Source: an uncultured Prevotella sp. (GTDB taxonomy: Bacteria > Bacteroidota > Bacteroidia > Bacteroidales > Bacteroidaceae). Taken from it: a stretch of 36,232 bases of DNA. The notes under the pieces were generated by a model. The model was not told the origin of the DNA. It did no database searches and was given only the letters and a program-made list of their open reading frames with translations. This document shows positions 15,783 through 24,532 of this stretch, one piece after another. A program made the position numbers and the translations under genes. Every line of letters begins with the position of its first letter. The first letter of the stretch is position 1. The stretch spans positions 1 through 36,232 of the forward strand of contig UQQN01000013.1 of assembly GCA_900543155.1 (NCBI GenBank). The letters are read 5' to 3'.

Positions 15783-17489
15783 TTATGCCTCAAGCATCAT
15801 ATCGTCGACATCGTGGCCTGGGCAGCACATGGGCAAAACGTTGTCTTCCTCGAGTACGGCTGCTTGCAACAAGAAGGGGCCATCGGTGTGGAGCATTTGT
15901 TGTATGGCGTGGTCGAGGTCCTCGCGACGGGTCACAGTGCGTGCAGGGATATTGTAAGCCTCGGCAATCTTTTCGTAGTCGGGGTTCATCATCGGGGTGA
16001 AGGAGTAGCGATTGTGGAAGAACAGGTGTTGCCACTGTCGCACATTGCCCAAGTAGTTGTTGTTGAGCAAAATGATTTTTACAGGCGAACGCTGCTCCAT
16101 GATGGTGCCAAGTTCTTCAATGGTCATCTGCAAACCGCCATCGCCCAAGAAGAGGCATACGGTGCGTTGTGGTGCACCAAAGGTGGCTCCGATGGCTGCA
16201 GGGAGTCCATAGCCCATTGTGCCCATACCACCCGATGTGACCATGCTACGTTTTTCGGTGAAACGGAAGTAGCGGGCTGCCATCATTTGGTTTTGTCCGA
16301 CATCGGTTACGAGTATGGCTTTGTCCTCGGTTAACTCTGTGACGCGTCGCACCACTTCGCCCATGCGCAAGGGTCCCTCGGTGGGATGGATTTGTGGTTC
16401 AATAACCACAGAGGTTTCTTGTTTGTCCCACTCGCGGAAGCTCTCTCGCCATGCTTCGTGATGGTTGGCATTGAGCAATGCGGTTACGGCAGGCAAGGTT
16501 TCTTTGCAATCACCCAATACAGCGACGTCTACGGAGACATTTTTGTTGATTTCGGAGGGGTCGATGTCGAAGTGTATTTTACGGGCCTGCTTGGCATAGG
16601 TGGAAAGCTTGCCGGTAATGCGGTCGTCGAAACGCATACCCACGGCAATAAGCAAGTCGCACTCTTGTGTTTTTTTATTGGCACCGAGCGAGCCGTGCAT
16701 ACCCAACATACCCACATTGAGCGGATGGGCTGAAGGCAAAGCTGAGAGACCAAGTAGGGTGCAACCTGCGGGGAGTCCTGCTTTTTCGATAAAGGCTTTC
16801 AACTCCTCGGACGCATTGCCCAATTCTACGCCCTGCCCCACTAACACGAGGGGACGTTTTGCCTCGTTTATTAAGGCTGCTGCCTCTATGATGCTTTGCT
16901 TGTCAGTGGGAGGTATGGGCACATAGCTACGAATAAAATCGATGCTGCCTGGCACATATTCTGCCTTCTCGACCTGTGCGTTTTTTGTGAAGTCGAGCAC
17001 CACTGGACCGGGACGTCCACTCGAGGCAATATAGAAGGCACGTTGCACTGCCCAAGCTACATCTTTGGCAGAACGAATTTGGTAAGCCCATTTACTGATA
17101 GGTTGTGTGATATCTACCACATCGCACTCTTGAAAAGCATCGGTGCCCAACATTTGTGCGCCCACTTGTCCAGTAATGACCACCATGGGGGTGCTATCCA
17201 TCATGGCATCGGCAATGCCTGTAATGGTATTGGTGGCACCGGGTCCGCTGGTTACCATGCACACACCTGTTTTGCCACTGACACGGGCATAGCCCTCGGC
17301 AGCATGGGTGGCTGCTTGTTCGTGGCGCACAAGGATGTGGTTGAGTTGCTTGCGATAGTCGTAGAGCGCATCGTAGACAGGCATGATGGCGCCCCCAGGA
17401 TAGCCAAAGAGTGTGGTTACACCTTGGTCTACCAAAGCTCGCATCAATATCTCTGCACCGCTTATTATATTTTTGTTCGTATCGTTCAT
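15783..17489 (-). CDS. ilvB: Acetolactate synthase large (catalytic) subunit
   Basis: This thiamine-diphosphate enzyme condenses pyruvate with pyruvate or 2-ketobutyrate, the first common step to valine, leucine and isoleucine. The 568-residue product has the catalytic glutamate segment LVRHEQAATHAAEGYAR near residue 50. The ThDP-binding motif begins FLGDGGLQMTIEELGT and ends in NNNYLG near residues 465-500. The central FAD-binding domain is intact. It lies 83 bases after ilvD and 62 bases before ilvN, on the same strand. Confidence 0.96.
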   Translation of the reverse strand: MNDTNKNIISGAEILMRALVDQGVTTLFGYPGGAIMPVYDALYDYRKQLNHILVRHEQAATHAAEGYARVSGKTGVCMVTSGPGATNTITGIADAMMDSTPMVVITGQVGAQMLGTDAFQECDVVDITQPISKWAYQIRSAKDVAWAVQRAFYIASSGRPGPVVLDFTKNAQVEKAEYVPGSIDFIRSYVPIPPTDKQSIIEAAALINEAKRPLVLVGQGVELGNASEELKAFIEKAGLPAGCTLLGLSALPSAHPLNVGMLGMHGSLGANKKTQECDLLIAVGMRFDDRITGKLSTYAKQARKIHFDIDPSEINKNVSVDVAVLGDCKETLPAVTALLNANHHEAWRESFREWDKQETSVVIEPQIHPTEGPLRMGEVVRRVTELTEDKAILVTDVGQNQMMAARYFRFTEKRSMVTSGGMGTMGYGLPAAIGATFGAPQRTVCLFLGDGGLQMTIEELGTIMEQRSPVKIILLNNNYLGNVRQWQHLFFHNRYSFTPMMNPDYEKIAEAYNIPARTVTRREDLDHAIQQMLHTDGPFLLQAAVLEEDNVLPMCCPGHDVDDMMLEA

Positions 17490-17572
17490 TATAAAGGTAT
17501 GCTTAGTTTTTTGGAAAAATGAGAAGAGAGGAAGGAGATGAGAGAATGTACACGCAAGGGTGTGTGGAAGGT

Positions 17573-19375
17573 TTAATCAATCTCGCGCACGCCTCCCTTA
17601 TCGGCACTGCTCACCATGCTGGCATAAGCACGGAGCGCCTTGCTCACCTCGCGTTTGCGCTGTAAAGGACGCATGGGACGTGCTGCCAACTTCTCGTCTG
17701 TAAGATGGACTGAGATGCTACGCGAGGGGATGTCAATTTCTATGATATCGCCATCGATAATCTTGCCAATGGCACCTCCTGCAGCTGCTTCGGGCGATAT
17801 GTGTCCAATGCTTAAACCCGAGGTTCCGCCCGAGAAACGCCCATCGGTAATCAAAGCACAGGCCTTGCCCAAATGACGACTCTTGATGTAGGAGGTGGGA
17901 TAGAGCATCTCTTGCATACCGGGTCCACCCTTAGGGCCTTCGTGCGTAATGACGACGACATCGCCTGCTTGTACCTTGCCACCGAGAATGCCCTCGCATG
18001 CCTCGTCTTGTGAATCGAACACACGTGCTGGACCTTCGAAATGCCACAGACTTTCGTCGACACCTGCTGTCTTGACCACACAACCATCTTGGGCTATATT
18101 GCCAAACAATACTGCTAAGCCACCGTCTTTGGTATAGGCGTGCGACACACTGCGTATGCAACCTTCTTGACGATCGGCATCGAGTTCTGTCCATTGTGTA
18201 TTTTGCACACCCATTTCAGTGCAGAATTTTCCTGCAGGCGCACTGTGATAAATGCGATCGGCATCAGGTGTAATTTCCTTGCCCGTGATACTATAGTGTG
18301 CAATATCACTGCCTAGGGTTGTGCCATTTACACGTTGGGCATTGAGGTCGAGCAAATCGGCTTTTGCCAACTCGCCCAAAATGCCTAACACGCCTCCCGC
18401 ACGATTGCACTCTTGCACGGAATATTTTTGGGTATTGGGCGAGAGCTTGCATAAGCAGGGTACATGACGACTCAGTTGGTCGATGTCCTTCATCTTGAAA
18501 TCGACACCTGCCTCGTTTGCCACAGCTAAAAGGTGGAGCACTGTGTTTGTGCTACCGCCCATGGCAATGTCGAGGGTCATGGCATTCAGAAAAGCTTGAC
18601 GGGTTGCAATGCTTCGGGGCAGGACTGAGGTGTCTCCGTCTTCGTAATATTTATAGGCATTTGTCACAATTTGACGGGCTGCATCTTCGAAAAGGCGACG
18701 ACGATTTACGTGGGTTGCCACAATGGTTCCGTTGCCAGGGAGTGAAAGTCCTAGGGCTTCGGTTAGACAGTTCATGGAGTTGGCTGTAAACATGCCCGAA
18801 CAACTGCCACAACCGGGACAAGCACGCTGCTCTATCTGTGCCAATTCTTCGTCGCTTACCGAACTATCAGCGCCTTTCACCATAGCAGTAATAAGGTCTA
18901 CGTTCTCGCCCTTATAGCGTCCTGCCTCCATGGGACCACCACTGACAAAAATGGTGGGGATGTTAAGGCGCATGGCAGCCATAAGCATACCAGGTGTTAC
19001 TTTATCGCAATTAGAAATGCACACCAACGCATCGGCTTTGTGTGCCTGCACCATATATTCTACAGAATCGGCTATAATATCGCGCGAGGGCAACGAATAG
19101 AGCATACCATCGTGTCCCATTGCTATGCCATCGTCAATAGCAATGGTATTAAATTCGGCTGCGTAGCATCCTAGTTTCTCGATTTCTTGCTTCACGAGTT
19201 GTCCCACTTCGTGTAAATGGGTATGACCTGGCACAAACTGTGTAAACGAGTTGGCAATGGCAATGATGGGTTTGCCGAACTGTTCGCGCTTCATACCTGC
19301 AGCTATCCACAAAGCACGTGCGCCTGCCATTCGTCTTCCTTCAGTGCTAAATGCACTACGCAACTGTATCTTCAT
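17573..19375 (-). CDS. ilvD: Dihydroxy-acid dehydratase
   Basis: This Fe-S dehydratase makes the 2-keto acids of valine and isoleucine synthesis. The 600-residue product has the cluster cysteines in ISNCDKVTPGM near 122 and in CPGCGSCSGMFTANSMNC near 194. The family motifs GGPMEAGR and GRFSGGTSG are also present. It is the first gene of the ilv operon. It starts from a promoter at 19491-19498 after a leader of about 110 bases. Confidence 0.97.
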   Translation of the reverse strand: MKIQLRSAFSTEGRRMAGARALWIAAGMKREQFGKPIIAIANSFTQFVPGHTHLHEVGQLVKQEIEKLGCYAAEFNTIAIDDGIAMGHDGMLYSLPSRDIIADSVEYMVQAHKADALVCISNCDKVTPGMLMAAMRLNIPTIFVSGGPMEAGRYKGENVDLITAMVKGADSSVSDEELAQIEQRACPGCGSCSGMFTANSMNCLTEALGLSLPGNGTIVATHVNRRRLFEDAARQIVTNAYKYYEDGDTSVLPRSIATRQAFLNAMTLDIAMGGSTNTVLHLLAVANEAGVDFKMKDIDQLSRHVPCLCKLSPNTQKYSVQECNRAGGVLGILGELAKADLLDLNAQRVNGTTLGSDIAHYSITGKEITPDADRIYHSAPAGKFCTEMGVQNTQWTELDADRQEGCIRSVSHAYTKDGGLAVLFGNIAQDGCVVKTAGVDESLWHFEGPARVFDSQDEACEGILGGKVQAGDVVVITHEGPKGGPGMQEMLYPTSYIKSRHLGKACALITDGRFSGGTSGLSIGHISPEAAAGGAIGKIIDGDIIEIDIPSRSISVHLTDEKLAARPMRPLQRKREVSKALRAYASMVSSADKGGVREID

Positions 19376-19412
19376 ATCGTTATTTGGTTTTATTCTTCAA
19401 AAAAAATAAATC

Positions 19413-19498
19413 TGCAATTACAGCTTACACTAAGTAGTTATTTAATGCCAAAAACTTACAGATTATTTGTTTTTGTGTAATTTGTAATTGCAAATGTA
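19413..19498 (-). promoter_or_regulatory. ilv operon promoter and leader with inverted repeat
   Basis: The minus strand carries TACATTTG (19491-19498), a match to TAnnTTTG. The leader holds a 10-base inverted repeat, TGCAATTACA at 19413-19422 and TGTAATTGCA at 19483-19492; the second arm overlaps the -7 box and start point. I see no leader peptide start codon, so classical attenuation is not supported. The rest of the ilvD-folB gap (to 19750) has only a small ACAAAAC/GTTTTGT inverted repeat at 19583-19602. Confidence 0.5.
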
Positions 19499-19750
19499 TA
19501 TATAATTCTTATACAACAGAACAAAATGTAAGAAAATCTTTCAATTTTTCTGTTTTTTCGGTCATTTTATCCGATTTTCTATACAAAACAACAGTGTTTT
19601 GTGCATAAAATTAGCAGTTTACCATATAATAACGTATTTATATTTCATTTTGCAAATAAAGAACCTACTCATCACCCATTTCTTTATTAACAGAATAGAG
19701 GGATGAACCACATCCTGATATTTCTGTCTGCCCATCTCTATATTTTTTTG

Positions 19751-19758
19751 TAACTTCG
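19751..19758 (+). promoter_or_regulatory. Probable -7 box of the folB-HAD gene
   Basis: TAACTTCG, one base from the TAnnTTTG consensus and the same variant as upstream of the glycosyltransferase operon, stands 38 bases before the start codon at 19797. Confidence 0.4.
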
Positions 19759-19796
19759 CAGACAAATAGAAATTTCACACAACGACTATACTACTT

Positions 19797-20834
19797 ATGT
19801 GTTCTAAAGAAATAAAATCGATTCTTCCCCCTATAGCCACAAATGGCATGCTTACCATCACGCTCAATAATCTGCGCTTCTATGCTCACCATGGCGTGTT
19901 GCCCCAAGAGCGTGAGGTTGGCGCTGAATTTGTGCTCAACCTGTGTTTATATATTGACGAGCAAGACGCACAGGGTGCCCTTTTTTCCGACCAACTGAAC
20001 GATACGATTAACTATGCCGAAGCTTACGAAATAGTTTCGCAGCAAATGCACATTCCCTCAGCCTTGCTTGAACATGTTTGTGCACGTATTGCAAAATCAC
20101 TGATTCGCAAATTCGACACGTTGCGCAAGGTGGATGTTTCGCTTACCAAATGTATGCCCCCAATCAATGGATATACGGGACAAGGCGTTACGGTGAACTA
20201 TTCGATGCAACGCGAACTTGTGGCATGGGACTTTGATGGAACGATTGCGGACACTTCGGCTGGCATTATCCGCACCATGACTGCCACCTTCCACGAAATG
20301 GGATGGGAAAGACCTTCGGATGCTGAGATTTGTCGCACTATCGGACTTCCACTTGTTCAAAGCATTGCACAATTAGCTCATCTTGATGCTGAGAGCGAAA
20401 TGAATATGAAAGCCGTCGACACGTACCGTCGTTTGTTTGAGGAGGTGGGAAATAAGAATGTGACGCTCTTCCCTGGCATTAAAGAGGAGATGGAACGTCA
20501 ACACCGCAGCGGACGTTTTGTTGCTATTGCCACAAGTCGAGGCCATGAGTCTGTTGATTCACTTTGTCGCGACTTAGGCATCCGTCATTGCATCGATTAT
20601 ATTGTGGCATGCGAGGATGTGTCTACGCACAAGCCCCACCCTGCTCCCATTCAGCTACTGTGTCAACTTTCTCATGTGCATCCATCGGATGTGACCGTGA
20701 TAGGCGACACAACATTCGATATTCTTATGGGGCGTAATGCACAAGCAGGGCATTGCATCGGTGTGGCATGGGGCAACCATAGTACCCAGGAGTTGTTAGA
20801 TGCAGGGGCAGACCGCATGATAGAGAGGTTTTAA
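19797..20834 (+). CDS. folB: Dihydroneopterin aldolase fused to HAD phosphatase
   Basis: One unbroken 345-residue frame joins two enzymes. Residues about 18-136 are FolB, which splits dihydroneopterin into hydroxymethyl-dihydropterin and glycolaldehyde in folate synthesis; the motif YAHHGVLPQERE (E38), Y73 and catalytic-type K118 are present. Residues about 141-345 are a HAD-superfamily phosphatase with motif I DFDGTIADT (D145, D147), motif II ATSRG, motif III lysine in THKPHP and motif IV GDTTFD. A HAD fold with a helical cap resembles Gph/PpaX-type enzymes. The fused phosphatase could supply the dephosphorylation that produces dihydroneopterin; that is inference. A second ATG at 19848 would start directly at the FolB domain and is a plausible alternative start. 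Confidence 0.88.
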   Translation: MCSKEIKSILPPIATNGMLTITLNNLRFYAHHGVLPQEREVGAEFVLNLCLYIDEQDAQGALFSDQLNDTINYAEAYEIVSQQMHIPSALLEHVCARIAKSLIRKFDTLRKVDVSLTKCMPPINGYTGQGVTVNYSMQRELVAWDFDGTIADTSAGIIRTMTATFHEMGWERPSDAEICRTIGLPLVQSIAQLAHLDAESEMNMKAVDTYRRLFEEVGNKNVTLFPGIKEEMERQHRSGRFVAIATSRGHESVDSLCRDLGIRHCIDYIVACEDVSTHKPHPAPIQLLCQLSHVHPSDVTVIGDTTFDILMGRNAQAGHCIGVAWGNHSTQELLDAGADRMIERF

Positions 20835-20840
20835 AATAAT

Positions 20841-20889
20841 TAGGGTGGTTCTGAAAGTCAATAAAGTCTTTCAAAACCACCCTAAAAAA
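20841..20889. terminator. Bidirectional terminator between convergent genes
   Basis: A 17-base inverted repeat (20841-20857, TAGGGTGGTTCTGAAAG, with 20868-20884; one mismatch) lies between the two convergent genes. The A-run at 20884-20889 gives a T-run on the minus strand for the lipoprotein gene. Confidence 0.8.
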
Positions 20890-20905
20890 TTACACTACCA
20901 TAGAA

Positions 20906-21469
20906 TTAGTCGGTCATGTCGTTGCCCGTAGTGTCTTGATTATTGTCGCGCACAATGCTCGATGCACTGCCATCAAGTGGAATTTCGATAGAGAAGGCAG
21001 GACCTTCTCCTACACCTACCTGACCAATCTGTGCACCCAAACGAATGGCGTGTGCATCGCTCTTTTCACTGTCAAAAGCCATACCAAGCAATACAGTTCC
21101 TTCGGATTCTCCCCCAGTTGTGAGGAATGCAGAAAAAGCCTCCTTCGTATAGCTTTTGCTGAAAAACGCTGCGTTATCGCAGGTAATCACCACATCTACA
21201 CGATTGTCATAGAACTTTTTTCCTAATTCGTCTGTCACAAGAGGCAAGGTCTTGTCTGCAGCACGATTGATAGATATTTTGTAGTTTTTGCCACCCAATT
21301 TAGCTGTGTACGAACTTTGCTGACCAGGTTCTGCATAAGGGGCATCCGCATTCAACGCAGTTTGTGTGCTATCAGCACCATCTGCTTTATCGTGAGTCTT
21401 ATTTCCACCACAACTTGTGGCTGAAGCTATGAGCAAAAAGGTCATAGCTGAGATTAAAACGTGTTTCAT
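20906..21469 (-). CDS. Putative lipoprotein of unknown function
   Basis: I do not recognise this 187-residue protein. It begins MKHVLISAMTFLLIASATSC, a lipoprotein signal peptide with the lipobox SATSC, followed by glycines and a polar linker. The remainder (about 60-170) looks like a soluble beta-rich domain (SYTAKLGGKNYKISINR), and the acidic tail ends NDMTD. The start at 21469 is chosen because the -7 box at 21496-21503 excludes the further-upstream ATG at 21571 and the signal peptide begins here. It is probably an outer-membrane-anchored or periplasmic lipoprotein. Confidence 0.75.
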   Translation of the reverse strand: MKHVLISAMTFLLIASATSCGGNKTHDKADGADSTQTALNADAPYAEPGQQSSYTAKLGGKNYKISINRAADKTLPLVTDELGKKFYDNRVDVVITCDNAAFFSKSYTKEAFSAFLTTGGESEGTVLLGMAFDSEKSDAHAIRLGAQIGQVGVGEGPAFSIEIPLDGSASSIVRDNNQDTTGNDMTD

Positions 21470-21495
21470 TTGGGGTATAAGCATTGTTTTAGATG

Positions 21496-21567
21496 CAAAG
21501 TTAATGTAAAACTTTGCGCATTCAAAACCGAAATGCGTGAAATGTTGAAGATTTATCCGTAATTTTG
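21496..21567. promoter_or_regulatory. Divergent promoters for the lipoprotein and DUF4230 genes
   Basis: The minus strand has TAACTTTG at 21496-21503 for the lipoprotein gene. The plus strand has TAATTTTG at 21560-21567 for the first DUF4230 gene. Both match TAnnTTTG. Confidence 0.55.
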
Positions 21568-21632
21568 CCAAAGAACTACTCTTTAAGGCTGATTCTAATA
21601 ATTTAGAGAAGCCTCTTTACATATTCTACAAA

Positions 21633-22334
21633 ATGAAACAACGCTTTTTCACCCATATCACATGTTGGTTGTTGGGCATTTGCTTTGCGACTCTCTTTGG
21701 GGGATGTAGCAAAAGCAAACAAACGTCCACCTTGCCACAGTCTCAATCATCCGACACAACCACTGCCGTAGACTCTATGCGCCAGTTGGTTATGACGGTT
21801 AGGGGAAGTGCCCGATTGTATGTTACCGAAATGCGAATTCACAAACTCGTTACGCATACCGACGAGCCTGTGCTAAAAGGTAAGGTATTGGGCATGCCCG
21901 TAAACGTGCCTACTCGCATTGGCAAACGACGTTTGCTCATCCCTATCGACGTAACACTAAAGGCTTATATAAACTTTGAGGAGTTTTCTGAGGCTAATGT
22001 GGAGCGCACCGACAGCAGTTTAATAATCACACTGCCCGACCCTCACGTAATTGTTTCGGCATCAAAGGTTGATAATCAAGGCACACGCCAATTTGTAGAC
22101 TTGGCACGATCAAGATATACGGATGCCGAAATTGTGAATTTTGCCAAGCAAGGCGAAGATAGCATCGTGAGCCACATGTCGCAATATGGCATTGAGGAGG
22201 AGGCACAACGCAGTGCTGCCCGTCAACTCTTGCCCATATTGTTGCGCATGGGCTATAAAGAGCAACAGGTAATGGTGCGCTTTCGCAAAACGTTCACCGA
22301 CAACGATTTTTATATTATCACAACCAAGCAATGA
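21633..22334 (+). CDS. DUF4230 family lipoprotein
   Basis: This 233-residue protein has a signal peptide with a lipobox (FGGC, near residue 25), so it is a predicted lipoprotein. The body resembles DUF4230: a repeated beta pattern (LVMTVRGSARLYVTEMRIHKLV, then PIDVTLKAYINFEEF) followed by LPDPHVIVSASKVD and a C-terminal helical stretch with many Arg/Gln. Function is unknown. The next gene is a second, membrane-anchored member of the same family and overlaps it by four bases (ATGA), so the two are likely made together and may interact. Confidence 0.75.
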   Translation: MKQRFFTHITCWLLGICFATLFGGCSKSKQTSTLPQSQSSDTTTAVDSMRQLVMTVRGSARLYVTEMRIHKLVTHTDEPVLKGKVLGMPVNVPTRIGKRRLLIPIDVTLKAYINFEEFSEANVERTDSSLIITLPDPHVIVSASKVDNQGTRQFVDLARSRYTDAEIVNFAKQGEDSIVSHMSQYGIEEEAQRSAARQLLPILLRMGYKEQQVMVRFRKTFTDNDFYIITTKQ

Positions 22335-22987
22335 AACAGACTGATAAGAAATCACATACAAAGTCAAACAACATCAATTGGCGCAACATCTTTATGAGCG
22401 TCGTGCGCTATTGGTGGGTAGCAGCCATTGCGATAGCTTTGGTTGCCGTGACAATACTCTATAAAAATATAGCCGACAATCCGCCTATCACGCTTAAAGT
22501 GGAGCGTAATACTCACATTGACGTTACCCCCGAACAAATTCAGGCTGTGCGTGATATTGGGCAATGGGAGTTTCTTTCGGTTAACACGGAGGAAATGGTT
22601 GAATGGCACCGACGCCGCACGTTGGGTGCCGACCACCTGGTGCGCATTTACCAAGGCACGTTACGAATGGGCATAAACATGGAACATGCTACGAATGATT
22701 GGTTCACATCACTCCCCGACTCTACGGCACGTCTTAAACTCCCTCCCATCGAACTACTCGACAACAACTTTATTGACGAAGCACGTACTCGTTCGTTCTA
22801 TGAACACGGCACCATTCCTGCCGATGTGCTCGACAAACTTTATGCCGAAGCACAACAAAAGATGCGCAAGCGTTGTCTTACCCCACAAAATATGCAAACT
22901 GCCGAAAGAAATGCGCGTCAACAGTTCGAACGCATCTTTAAACAAATGGGATTTAAACGTGTAGAAATTAGTTTTTTAAAAGAATAA
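22331..22987 (+). CDS. DUF4230 family membrane-anchored protein
   Basis: This 218-residue protein has a short basic N-terminus and one transmembrane helix at about 31-48 (YWWVAAIAIALVAVTILY). The rest would face the periplasm. The body shares the DUF4230 layout with its upstream neighbour (TPEQIQAVRDIGQWEFLSVN, then the RRTLGADHLVRIYQGTLRMGI segment), with a helical C-terminus. The four-base overlap with the upstream gene points to translational coupling. The C11 peptidase gene follows after 47 bases. Function unknown. Confidence 0.7.
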   Translation: MKQTDKKSHTKSNNINWRNIFMSVVRYWWVAAIAIALVAVTILYKNIADNPPITLKVERNTHIDVTPEQIQAVRDIGQWEFLSVNTEEMVEWHRRRTLGADHLVRIYQGTLRMGINMEHATNDWFTSLPDSTARLKLPPIELLDNNFIDEARTRSFYEHGTIPADVLDKLYAEAQQKMRKRCLTPQNMQTAERNARQQFERIFKQMGFKRVEISFLKE

Positions 22988-23034
22988 CGGTTTATCCTAT
23001 AACCTAACAACCCCTTATATTCCCTTAGCCCTTT

Positions 23035-24306
23035 ATGAAACAACTCCCCTTCATCGTTCTAATATTAACCCTGCTCACTGCCTGCCACAAAGACACGGAC
23101 GACCCCGAAGCAGCCAACAAACAAGCACGACGCACCGTGTTAGTATATATGACAGCACAAAACTCTTTAGGCAGTGGACGTTGGCATAGGGCAGATTCTG
23201 CCGAAATTATGTATGGACGACAATACATACCTAACAACGACCGTATGTTGGTATATGTAGACGATGCACATGCACCTCGTCTTTATCGCATTGCCCGACA
23301 ATGGGACAAGCCACAACTCATTAAACAATGGACACGCGACGTATGCTCTACCTCGCCCAACCAATTTGCAGAAGTTGTAAAGATGATACAAACTGACTTT
23401 CCGTCTAACGAATTGGCTCTCGTTATGTGGTCGCACGCTGATGGTTGGTTGCCTGCTACAAACAAAAATTATGCCGACTTTGAGTCTGCCCCCACCTCTT
23501 CCCTTCCCACTCCTTCGTCGTATGGCATAGACAGTGGTCCCACAGGAGGAATGAGCGACAAAGGCGCACAAATGGACATAACCGACATGTCTAAAGTTTT
23601 GCAACAAAATGGTGTACACTGCAAATACATTCTCTTTGATTGTTGCTTGATGCAAAACCTCGAAGTAGACTATGCCCTACGCCATGTAACAGACTATGTC
23701 ATAGCCTCGCCCATGTCGATAGCAAGCCCTGGAGCTTACTACACCCACCTGATGCAAAACGGATTATTTGCTGCCAATCCACAAATCATAGCAAAGACCT
23801 ATTGCGAGGACGTGCTAACCGACGTACAAGGGGTATATGGTGACTTTGGCATTGCCATCTCTTGTGTACGCACCGACCAACTACAACCCTTAGCCGATGC
23901 GCTAAAAACTGCGTTATCTGCCCAAAAACTTTCTACCAATACATACCCCGACATGACGAATGTATTGGCATACCAAACCTATACAAGTCGCTACTATTAT
24001 CGCCCACATAACTACGATGCCTTGCAAGCCATCGAACGTATTGTGCCCCAAACCTATCGGGCTGATGTGGTGCAACAATTAAATAATGCGGTTGTATGCC
24101 ACTACGCCACAAACCGCATTTGGTTAGGTCCATACATCACAAACGGATATGCCACAATGCCCACCGACACAAACCGCTTTTGTGCCGTCAGCATGTTTAT
24201 TCCCCAAAACATTTACAACGAAAATGCCTCCCAATGTCCCTATGGCAATCTCAACGCTGCATTTCTAAATACTGAATGGGGAAAGTATGTGTTTGGGGAG
24301 GAGTAA
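23035..24306 (+). CDS. Clostripain-like (C11) cysteine peptidase, lipoprotein
   Basis: This 423-residue protein has a lipoprotein signal (LLTAC near residue 17) and then a C11 caspase-like peptidase domain. The core strand RRTVLVYMTAQNSLG opens the fold. The catalytic His lies in MWSHADGW (H134) and the catalytic Cys in LFDCCLMQN (C203/C204, probably C204 by analogy with D-x-C in the family). C11 enzymes cut after basic residues and are often activated by self-cleavage; which residue follows here is not readable. It is probably exported and anchored in the outer membrane. It is the third gene of the DUF4230 operon and ends in a terminator. Confidence 0.88.
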   Translation: MKQLPFIVLILTLLTACHKDTDDPEAANKQARRTVLVYMTAQNSLGSGRWHRADSAEIMYGRQYIPNNDRMLVYVDDAHAPRLYRIARQWDKPQLIKQWTRDVCSTSPNQFAEVVKMIQTDFPSNELALVMWSHADGWLPATNKNYADFESAPTSSLPTPSSYGIDSGPTGGMSDKGAQMDITDMSKVLQQNGVHCKYILFDCCLMQNLEVDYALRHVTDYVIASPMSIASPGAYYTHLMQNGLFAANPQIIAKTYCEDVLTDVQGVYGDFGIAISCVRTDQLQPLADALKTALSAQKLSTNTYPDMTNVLAYQTYTSRYYYRPHNYDALQAIERIVPQTYRADVVQQLNNAVVCHYATNRIWLGPYITNGYATMPTDTNRFCAVSMFIPQNIYNENASQCPYGNLNAAFLNTEWGKYVFGEE

Positions 24307-24347
24307 AAGAGAATTTATAATATCATTTTTACAACAAACATATAATT

Positions 24348-24390
24348 AATGCGCAACCATAAACACATTTGCTTATGATTGCGCATTTTT
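24348..24390 (+). terminator. Terminator of the C11 peptidase operon
   Basis: A 14-base inverted repeat (24348-24361, AATGCGCAACCATA, with 24374-24387; one mismatch) ends in five T. Confidence 0.85.
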
Positions 24391-24532
24391 GCTATACCAT
24401 ATACCCTTAAATCAAATAGCCATACCCACGCAAAATATGTGATACCTTATCCACATTTTTTTTGTTCCATAAGAATGATGTAATTCTCGGCACGGACTAT
24501 ATATTTTCTCTTATATCTTCTTAATAACAAAA

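Noticed and set aside
19376..19490. Leader-peptide attenuator of the ilv operon
   Set aside because: No start codon followed by Ile/Leu/Val codons is present in the minus-strand leader.
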